Notes under the pieces: model-generated
Seen by the model: the letters and a program-made list of their open reading frames with translations, nothing else
Databases searched by the model: none
What the model was told of the DNA's origin: nothing
Shown: piece after piece, positions 56,706 through 64,000 of the stretch
How positions within the stretch are numbered: position 1 is the first letter of the stretch
How the letters are laid out: each line of letters begins with the position of its first letter
Origin: Rhizomys pruinosus
Taxonomy: Eukaryota; Chordata; Mammalia; Rodentia; Spalacidae
Assembly (NCBI GenBank): GCA_009823505.1
Contig: VZQC01006705.1
Coordinates: 101,355 to 165,354 of the forward strand
Direction: 5' to 3'
Length of the DNA: 64,000 bases
Made by a program: the position numbers and the translations under genes

Positions 56706-57705
56706 CAGTATACCCATAGAGTATCCCCCAAATTTATCCAGCACCCCATACAGTATCACCCAACTTTATCCAGTATCCCATACAGTATCACTCAACTCTA
56801 TCCAGCATTCCCATGCAGTATCACCCAACTATATCCACACCCCATACAGTATCACCTAACTTTATCCAGCATCCCATAGAGTATGACCCAACTTTATCTA
56901 GTATCCCATAGAGTATGACCCAACTTTATCCGGCATTCCATACAGTATGACCTAACTTTATCCAGTATTCCATACAGTATCATGCAACTTTAATCAGTAT
57001 CCCATACAGTATCACCAAACTTTATCCATCAGCCTATACAGTATGACCCAACTTTATCCAGTATCCCATACAGTCTGACCCAACTTTATCCAGTATCCCA
57101 TACAGTCTGACCCAACTTTATCCAGCATCCCATACAGTCTGAAACAACTTTATCCAACATCCCATACAGTATCACCCAACTTTATTCAGCATCCCATATA
57201 CTATCACCCAACTTTATCCAGTATCCCATACAGTCTGACCCAACTTTATCCAGTATCCCATACAGTCTGACACAACTTTATCCAGCAACCCATACAGTCT
57301 GACACAACTTTATCCAACATCCCATACACTATGACCCAACTTTATCCAGCATCCCATATAGTATCACCCAACTTTATCCAGTATCCTATATAGTATCACC
57401 CAACTTTATCCAGCATTCCATACAGTTTGACCCAACTTTATCCAGTTTCTGATACAGTATGACCCAACTTTATCCAATATCCCATACAGTTTGACCGAAC
57501 TTTATCCAGTATCCCATACAGCCTGACCCAACTTTATCCAACATCCCATACACTATGACCCAACTTTATCCAGCATCCCATATAGAATCACCCAACTTTA
57601 TCCAGTATCCCATACAACTTGACCCAACTTTATCTAACATCCCATACACTATGACCCAACTTTATCCAGCATCCCATACAGTATCACCCAACTTTATCCA
57701 GCCAG
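56706..57705. repeat. 32-bp minisatellite, about 31 copies
   Basis: Unit of the type cagtatcccatacagtctga followed by cccaactttatc, repeated for 1 kb. Spacing is very regular: variant-marked positions recur at 32, 96, 160 and 224 bp. Variants (cagtatc/cagcatc/caacatc; agtctgac/agtatcac/actatgac) occur in ordered sets, so blocks of repeats were duplicated. It is unrelated in sequence to the 32-bp array at 49.9 kb. Confidence 0.97.
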
Positions 57706-57955
57706 GTGGATTGTTGGATAATTGAATCATTGTCTTTTGTGGTTGTGGGGTGGAGGTGCCCTGCTAGCCGGTAGAAAAGGTGGGCCTGCTTGTTGCCACC
57801 ATGGGACTCGAATGCTCAGAACTTGGGGGGGGGATTTGCCAGATCACCTGAAGCACAGAGTATTCAAGTTGGACCATAATAGTGATTCTGGGGCACAAAA
57901 CAAGTCAATAAATAAAACATTGAACCTGAGATAACTCCAGTCCTGCATCACCAAG
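57706..57955. other. Short unassigned sequence
   Basis: No repeat or coding similarity is recognised. It lies between the minisatellite and a LINE-1 5' UTR. Confidence 0.3.
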
Positions 57956-57959
57956 CCCT

Positions 57960-59585
57960 ACAAACAACCTAGAGGAACTGGCTGGCAGGAAACAGAGAGA
58001 GTACGGTGCTCAGCAGGGTACCGACTGAGTTGTTACCTACCTGGTTTTTGGAGAACTTTCAGAACAGAAAGGGAAGAGTGAGTTCCAATATATAACCAAA
58101 ACTGAAAGCCTGAAACCTAGACAAGTCAACACTTCATAAACAAGGATAAAACAACAAAGGAATCTGAAGGAAGCAAGCAAAGCAAGACTTCAACAGAGTG
58201 AAGAAACATTTGATATTCACATCAGACTACAAACAAAAAGAAACCACATGCCAAAAGCACAACATGGGAAAAGTGCAGAATAATTCCACACCAAACTCTA
58301 CCAACCCTATAGAAGATTCCTACAATGAGATCTCCCTAGAGGTAACCCAAGACACAGATCTTAGAAGAACAATTGGAAACATATTCAAAGAAATCAAAGA
58401 ATATAAAGAACAAGTCAGAGAACTAAGGAGACAGAATGAAAACTCAAGAAGGACTTAGAGGGAGAGAATGACAAACTTTGGAAAGAACTAAAGGGAGAGA
58501 ATGACAACCTTCAGAAAGAACAAGAGGGAGAAAATGACAAACTCCGGAAGGAAGTGGAAACACTGAAAAGATCCCATGCTGAAATAAAAAAGGAAACCAA
58601 CCAGCAAAGCAAGGAGCTACAGGAAGAGATTGAAAAGCTCCAAAGGAAGTGGAATTATTAAAGAAATCACAGGATGAAATGAAAAAGGAAATCAAACACT
58701 CATCCAATCAAGAGGAAAGGATGGGAAAAAGCCTCAGAAGTAGAAAGGAGGAAGTGGAACAAAGAATATCAGACTTGGAAGATAACACAGAACAACTGAA
58801 AAGCTCAAGTAAAGACTATGAAAAATTTAAAAATACACAAGAGTGGAACAACCAGGAAATGTGGGACACTGAAAAGATCAAACTTCCGCATCATAGGGAT
58901 AGAGGAAATGGAAGAATCCCAAGAGAATGGTATTGATCAGAACTTCAACAGAATAATAGATGAAAATTTCCCCAAACTAAAAAAAGACAAACCCATACAA
59001 ATACAAGAAGCACATAGAACTCCAAATAGACAAGATCAGAAAAGAAACTCCCCATGCCATATCATAGTTAAAATGCTAGACGAGCAAAACAAAGACAAAA
59101 TTCTGAAAGCCACAAGAGAAAAATAACAAGTTACATATAAGGGGAAACCCATCAGAATTATAGCTGACTTTTCAGTGCAAACTATGAAAATGGGAAGAAC
59201 GAGGAGTAAGTGCTAAATGACTATAGATGCCAACCCAGGTTACTATACCCCACAAAAAATGTTGATTATAGTTGAAGGAGAGAGAAAAATCTTTGATGAC
59301 TTAAACAGGATGATAGAGTACATGTCCAGGAAACCAACTCTTCAGAGACTACTTGAAGCAATTCAAAGGACAGAGGAGAGGAGCAACTAGCCCCAGGCAC
59401 CTAGAAAGAGAAATTAATAAAAGCATAACTGCAAAAGTAGAAACCTAGACCAAAAATGCAAATGGATAATAAGATGAAAGGAAGCAACACACATCTTTCA
59501 ATTATAACCTTAAATATTAATGGACTAAGCTCCCAATATCAGAAGACATAGATTGGGAGAATGGATTAGAAGAAGTAGACATTAC
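57960..59585 (+). mobile_element. LINE-1 C: 5' UTR, ORF1 and start of ORF2
   Basis: The 5' UTR (57960-58260) has the shared ctgaaagcctgaaacctaga block also seen at 63500. ORF1 starts MGKVQ at 58264. Its coiled-coil part has three tandem 33-nt (11-residue) units at 58461-58558. ORF1 continues, frameshifted, to 59126 with the IQIQEAHRTPNRQDQKRNSP block of the RNA-binding domain. A spacer leads to an ORF2 start near 59490, and the element is cut off about 90 bp into the endonuclease at about 59580. It is probably a relatively recent but dead copy. Confidence 0.88.
58264..59126 (+). pseudogene. LINE-1 ORF1, frameshifted
   Basis: ORF1p is the trimeric, coiled-coil, RNA-binding chaperone of LINE-1 particles. 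Frames 58198-58458, 58649-58936 and 58818-59126 together show an N-terminal MGKVQNNSTPNST, a charged coiled coil, then FRIIGIEEMEESQENG and the C-terminal IQIQEAHRTPNRQ blocks. At least two frameshifts and a run of 11-residue repeats separate them, so no full-length protein can be made. Confidence 0.88.
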
Positions 59586-60270
59586 ACATTCTTTGTCCAG
59601 ATCAGAGCACTAACAGTTCCAAAGTAGTTCAAGTTTGAATAATCTTTGACATAAAACTTCCCTAAGATTTTCAGAGTTGGATTACTTTTCATTGTTTTAT
59701 TGCTAGGTACATATTATGTGACTAATGCCTGTCTGTTGGCTGAACTATAAGCTTTTGCCATCTATGGTCTTCCTTTCTTACTATGAAAATGACCAGTCAC
59801 TAAGATATGTTTCTTTTATGAGGACACCCCAGTGCTCTTGGCAAATATGTTACTTTCATAGAAGTGTTGAGCCTTTAAGGTACACTAACCATTTGATCTA
59901 GGATGAAGGAAGGAGAACAGTCTGCAGTGTACTAAATTCCAGCTGCATTTCTGGTAAATGAAAGCCATTTTCTAGGCTCCTAACACTCTACTTACCAAAG
60001 AGAACTTGAGCTGCCACAACTTCCAGTCCTCACATTCTAGAAAATACCTGGGTTATAAAATTACCACTACCCTTTTTGCTAATTTCTAACTTAATTATTG
60101 ACTACAAATCTGAACTCACAAGGTGACTCTGGAGATACTTGATGCAAAAAAATTTGTGGGAAAAGAAAAATATCAAGTATCTAGGAACTGAAATTATACC
60201 TTAATGATGACTTCTGAGAAAAGCCACAAACTTGTGTTTCTGACTAATGAGGATTTGTCCCCATTTGAAG
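59586..60270. other. Low-repeat sequence
   Basis: No element is recognised. Sequence between two LINE-1s. Confidence 0.4.
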
Positions 60271-60664
60271 ATTTTTGAGCCTAGAACAGCCCCTGGAACC
60301 TCCCACCTGGGTTCCAGAGAGCGACTAAGGCATGGGCACAGTGCAGCACCCCAGTAAGGCGGAACTGCTTTGCGGCTTTGGGGGCCCTAGACCTGCCCCC
60401 AGAACCACCCACCTTAGAGAGAGCACCACAGTGTGGGTGCACCTAGATAGGGGCACAGCAGGTCCACAGGGTACTGGTGCATGGGACAATGGAGCAACAA
60501 CCCCCCCCCCAAGCTGGTAGTGCTGTTGTGTGGACTAGCAGGCAAAGTACTAGTGAGTCTAGTCTGTGCAGCCAACATTGAGACACCAGAATCCAAAAAC
60601 ACAAACAAACAAATGAAAAAACAAACGAAAAACAAATCCTCATGCCAAAGACACAGTGAGAAAA

Positions 60665-61590
60665 CAACATGGGAATAGCTCATAATAAATCCACACCGAA
60701 CTCTACCAGTATGACAGAGGATTCCTACAACTAGATCTCCCTGGAAGGAAACCAAGACACAGACCTTAGAAGAACAATTGTGGACATATTCAAATAAATC
60801 AAAGAATATAAAGAACAAATCAGAGAACTAAGGGGAGAAAATGAAAAACTCAGGAAGGATCTAGAAGGAAAGAATGATAAACACTGGGAAGAATTAGAGG
60901 GAGAAAATGACAAACACTGAAAAGAACTAGAGGAAGAGGAACACAAACTCCCAAAAGAACTAGAGGGAGGGAATGACAAACTCTGGAAGGAAGTGGAAAC
61001 ACTGAAAAGATCCCACACTGAAATGAATAAAGGAGACCAGTGAAACAAGGAGCTACAAGTAGAGAATGATAAGCTCCAAAAGGAAATAGAAATACTAAAG
61101 AAATCACAGGAAGACATGAAAAAAGGACACAGAACATTCATCCAATCAACAGGAAAGGATGGGAGAAAGTCTCAGAAGCAGAATGGATGAAACAGAAAAT
61201 AGAATATCCGACCTGTGGGATAACACAGAACATCTAAAATGCTCTAGTGAAGACTATGAAAATTTAAAAAAAAAAGCATGAGTGGAATAACCAGGAAATG
61301 TGGGATACTATGAAAATACCAAATCTCTGCATCATAGGGATAGAGGAAGGAGAAGATCTTCAACAGGATAATAGAAGAAAATTTTCCCAAACTGAAAAAG
61401 ATAAACCTATACAAATACAAGAAGCACATAGAACACCAAATAGACAAGATCAGAAAAGGAATACCCCATGCAATATCATAGCTAAAACACTAGATACCCA
61501 AAACAAAGACAAATTACTGAAGGCTGCAAGAGAAAAACAAGTTACATATAAAGGAAAACCCATCAAAATTACAGCTGATTGTCCAGTGTA
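60665..61590 (+). pseudogene. LINE-1 ORF1, broken
   Basis: Frame 61298-61591 gives the RNA-binding domain (CIIGIEEGEDLQQD, IQIQEAHRTPNRQDQKRNTP, TLDTQNKDKLLKA). Upstream, the coiled coil has four 11-residue repeats with stops. Compared with the copy at 58.3 kb it has one more repeat unit, a length change in the trimer-forming coiled coil. Confidence 0.87.
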
Positions 61591-61934
61591 AATGAAGAAA
61601 GCCAGAAGAACATGGACCAAAGTATTCCCAGCACTAAAATGATTATAGATGCCAACCCAGATTACGATGCACAGCAAAAATGTCAATTATAGTTGAAGGA
61701 GAAAGAAAAGTCTTTGATGACATAAACAAGATTAAAGAATACCAACCCTTCAGAAAATACTCGAAGCAATTCAAAGAACAGAGGAAAGGAGAAACTATCC
61801 TCAAGCAACTAAAGAGAGAAACTAGTAAAAGCATGACAGCATAAATACAAATCTAGACCAAGAACACAAACAAAGAATAAGTTCAAATGAAGTGAAACAC
61901 ATCTCTCAATAAGGACCTTAAATATTAATGGTCT

Positions 61935-62173
61935 GAGCTGGAGAGATGGCCTAGTGGTTAAGAGCGCCGACTGCTCTTACAGAGGACCTGGGTTCGATCC
62001 CCAGCACCCGCATGGCAGCTGAGAACCGTCTGAAACTCCAATTCCTGGAGAACTCCAGTTCCAGGGGAATCCGACACCCTCTTCTGACCCCTGCGGCATT
62101 GCACGACATGGGTGCACAGACCTGCCTGCAGACAGTACATTCATACACATACAGAAATGAATAAAAAAAAAAC
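61935..62173 (+). mobile_element. B2 SINE, long form
   Basis: A complete plus-strand B2 in ORF2 with taatggtct flanks at 61926-61934 and 62174-62182. Confidence 0.95.
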
Positions 62174-62174
62174 T

Positions 62175-63066
62175 AATGGTCTAAACTCCCCAAACAAAAG
62201 ACAAAGACTGGGAGAATGGATTAGGAAACAGAATCCATCTATATGTTATCTGCAAGAAACCCATCTCACCCTCAAGTATAGACATTAACTTAAAGTGAAA
62301 GGATGGAAAAAATATTCCAAGCAAATGTTACCAAAAGCAAACAGGAGTTGGTATTCTAATATTAGACAAAATAGACCTCAGAGTAAAATTAATCAGAAAA
62401 GACAAAGAAGGCCATTACATCCTTATCAAAGGAACAATTAATCATGAAGACTTCACAATCTTAAATGTTTATGCACCAAACTCTGATGCACCTAACTTTA
62501 TAAACACAACTCTGCAGGACCTCAAGGCACAGATTAATCCCAACACATTAATAGTGGGAGACTTCAATACTCCACTGAGCCCCTTGGATATGTCAAATAG
62601 ACAAAAAATAAACAGAGAGGCATTGGAGGTGAACAATATAATACAACAAATGGACCTCACAGAAATCTCCCAAATATTCTGTCCAAACACCAGAGACTAT
62701 ACTTTCTACTCAGCACCCCATGGAATATTCTCCAAAATTGACCACATACTGGGACACAAAAGAAACCTTAACAAATATAAAAGGATAAGGATTGAAATAA
62801 TTTCATGCATTCTATCAGACTACAGTGCAATAAAGCTCAATATTAACACCAGAATAAGCCTGACTAGCTATAAGAACACATGGAGACTAACCAACACAAT
62901 CCTGAATAAAGAATGGGTCAGTGAAGAAATAATGAAATAAAAGCATTAATGGAAATGAATGAAAAAGACAATACAACAAAACAAAACCTGTGGGATACTT
63001 TCAAAGGAGTTCTAAGAAGGAAATTTATAAACCTAAGTGCCCACATTAAAAGAAAAAGAGAATGGG
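62175..63066 (+). pseudogene. LINE-1 ORF2 endonuclease region, truncated
   Basis: The plus strand carries most of the endonuclease. The catalytic-site blocks QETHL (near 62255), VGDFNTPLS (62554), SKIDHILGH (near 62735) and SDYSAIKLN (near 62817) are all readable, with the product being the nicking enzyme for target-primed reverse transcription. One frame stays open for 128 codons (62554-62940). Frameshifts at about 62540 and 62940, and loss of the RT, make it non-functional. Confidence 0.87.
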
Positions 63067-63400
63067 ATATTCTGGTCCTGCGCAGGGGTCAGGAGCAGCC
63101 GCCACTGCTCCAGGCAGGTAAAAACTTAGGACATTGACCCACGGGTGCAGGACAATTGATTTGCTGAGTTGTGGCAGAGGGGCCAGTGGCTGGCGGACCT
63201 AGATCGGACCCCTAAATCCCGCCAGAGCGTGGCTGCCCTGCTGGGTGGCCCCGCCCCGCCTGTTAGTCACAAGTGGGAGGAGGTCCTGGGTTTGGGTCAG
63301 GCGCAGACGCCATATTCTGGTCCTGCGAAGGGGTCAGGAGCAGCCGCCACTGCTCCAGGCAGGTACCGGGGCACGGGCTAAGTCAGGAATCCCCCCCCCC
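63067..63400 (+). promoter_or_regulatory. LINE-1 tandem-monomer promoter
   Basis: The repeated stretch of about 54 bp (63067-63120 and 63312-63365) includes aggggtcaggagcagccgcc. The unit contains CpG and GC-box-like gccccgcccc (near 63250). In rodent LINE-1 such monomers drive Pol II transcription and strength rises with monomer number; here there are about 1.35 units. Confidence 0.72.
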
Positions 63401-63687
63401 CAACAACTGGAATTGAGGACAGAGTATCCAGTGGATTAAGAGAACATTCAGAACAGGAAAAGGAAGAGACTTCCAGTAGTATCCAATATATAAATAAAAG
63501 TGAAAGCCTGAAACCTAGACAAGTCAACACTCCATAAACAAGGAGGAGGGAAGGAAGAAAAAAAAAGCATTGGAAGGAGGCAAGGAAAATAAAACAAGCT
63601 TTCAGCCTTCAACAAACTGAAAAGGCATTTGGGATTTGAATCATAAAAAGGGAAACCCACATGCCAGGGAGATGACGAAGAGATGAC

Positions 63688-63963
63688 ATGGGAAAGGTGC
63701 AGGATAATTCCGTACCAAGCTCTACCAACCCAGTAGGAGACAGCTACAATCAGATCCCCCTGGAGGTGACCCGAGAAACAGACCTTAGAGGACTAATTGC
63801 AGACCTATGCAGAGAAATTAAAGAACATAAAGAAGAATTGAGAGAAGTAAAGAGAGAGAATGAAAAACCCAAAAAAGATCTAGAGGGATACAATAACAAA
63901 CTAAAGGAAGAGATTGACAAACTCCAGAAAGAACGAGAGAGAGAGAAAAAAAAAACACCTTAA
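63688..63963 (+). CDS. LINE-1 ORF1 N-terminal part, cut by a frameshift
   Basis: The frame starts MGKVQDNSVPSSTNP, the same start as the ORF1 at 58264. It runs 91 codons through a charged coiled coil (LREIK-, LREVKREN-, EEIDKLQKE-type heptads) and stops just after an A10 run at 63946-63955. The following bases continue the ORF1 sequence in another frame, so a 1-nt indel in the A run, real or from sequencing, ends the protein. ORF1p binds LINE-1 RNA as a trimer. Confidence 0.82.
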   Translation: MGKVQDNSVPSSTNPVGDSYNQIPLEVTRETDLRGLIADLCREIKEHKEELREVKRENEKPKKDLEGYNNKLKEEIDKLQKEREREKKKTP

Positions 63964-64000
63964 GGAAGTAGAAACACTGAAAAAGGAAGCCAACCAACGA

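Larger units (their letters stand above)
60278..63066 (+). mobile_element. LINE-1 D: 5' UTR, ORF1 and ORF2 endonuclease
   Basis: A GC-rich 5' UTR (60278-60600) has two imperfect units about 105 bp apart (agcctagaacagcccctgga and gccctagacctgcccccaga). ORF1 (about 60665-61590) has four 33-nt coiled-coil units at 60867-60998, the second with an in-frame stop. ORF2 starts near 61885, is split by a B2 (61935-62173), and runs through the endonuclease: frame 62554-62940 holds [20 protein letters not shown] and the NTWRLTN end. The reading stops abruptly at about 63066, where the 5' end of another LINE-1 begins, so the rest probably lies beyond the window. Confidence 0.9.
63067..64000 (+). mobile_element. 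Young LINE-1 E: monomeric 5' UTR and ORF1 start
   Basis: A full 245-bp GC-rich monomer (63067-63311) is followed by a partial one (63312 to about 63400) starting with the same atattctggtcctgcg block, then a non-monomeric tether and ORF1 at 63688. This is the tandem-monomer promoter plan of rodent LINE-1. The junction with LINE-1 D at 63066 is abrupt, so this element inserted into ORF2 of D. It runs out of the window. Confidence 0.9.

Noticed and set aside
56706..57705. Possible CRISPR-type array (regular short repeats)
   Set aside because: Units are contiguous with no unique spacers and the DNA is mammalian; it is a minisatellite.
60414..61141. Reverse-strand frames rich in serine and leucine (134-136 codons)
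   Set aside because: They are antisense shadows of the LINE-1 5' UTR and the repetitive ORF1 coiled coil.
5049..62140. Recurring 60-65-codon frames beginning MYCLHVGLCT or MYECTVCMQV
   Set aside because: They are translations of the B2 SINE body in different copies, not a protein family.

Overview
The window looks like intergenic DNA from a muroid rodent, built almost entirely of interspersed repeats. The diagnostic elements are B2 SINEs (Muroidea), B1, B3, B4 and ID SINEs, rodent-type MaLR LTRs, and LINE-1 elements whose ORF1 begins MGKVQ rather than with the mouse ORF1 start I remember. B1 and B2 consensus details differ from house mouse and rat, so another muroid is more likely; the species cannot be fixed by eye. 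I found no intact host gene, no exon with convincing splice context, no structural RNA gene and no bacterial feature. Every long open frame that I can explain is LINE-1, LTR, SINE, tandem repeat or a retrocopy.

Layout. 1-10.5 kb: minus-strand LINE-1 pieces, a B2-B1 composite SINE, a solo LTR with target-site duplication (TSD), and a direct duplication of about 4.2 kb (1374-5567 and 5571-9700). The second copy differs from the first mostly by 1-nt indels, so it may be an assembly artefact. 10.5-15.9 kb: an ERV-like unit ending in an LTR with a poly(A) tail, two B2s, MaLR LTRs and an old L2. 15.97-22.5 kb: a nearly full-length but dead plus-strand LINE-1. 22.5-34.7 kb: low-repeat DNA with a MIR, an ancient minus-strand LINE-1 (25.4-28.65 kb), B2s and an ORR1-like LTR; a repeat-poor, homeodomain-motif-rich stretch lies at 31.78-32.21 kb. 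34.73-36.19 kb: a processed pseudogene of a type-I acyl-CoA thioesterase (Acot family), with TSD, tail and poly(A) signal. 36.2-48.3 kb: SINEs, an ancient plus-strand LINE-1 (40.17-42.14 kb), MIRs, and two inverted MaLR LTRs. 48.3-54.5 kb: two decayed LINE-1s, one holding a retroposed 32-bp minisatellite. 56.7-57.7 kb: a second, unrelated 32-bp minisatellite. 57.96-64 kb: three successive LINE-1 5' ends, the last being young with a tandem-monomer promoter and running off the window.

Nothing here acts as a gene pathway. The functional elements that could be active are Pol III boxes in young B2 copies, the LINE-1 monomer promoter at 63.07 kb, the LTR promoters, and possible conserved enhancers in the low-repeat stretches. 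The most interesting structures are the retroposed minisatellite (49.86-50.40 kb), the polyadenylated ERV-LTR insertion (12.4-13.3 kb), the two B2 length subfamilies, and the 11-residue repeat variation in the LINE-1 ORF1 coiled coil.
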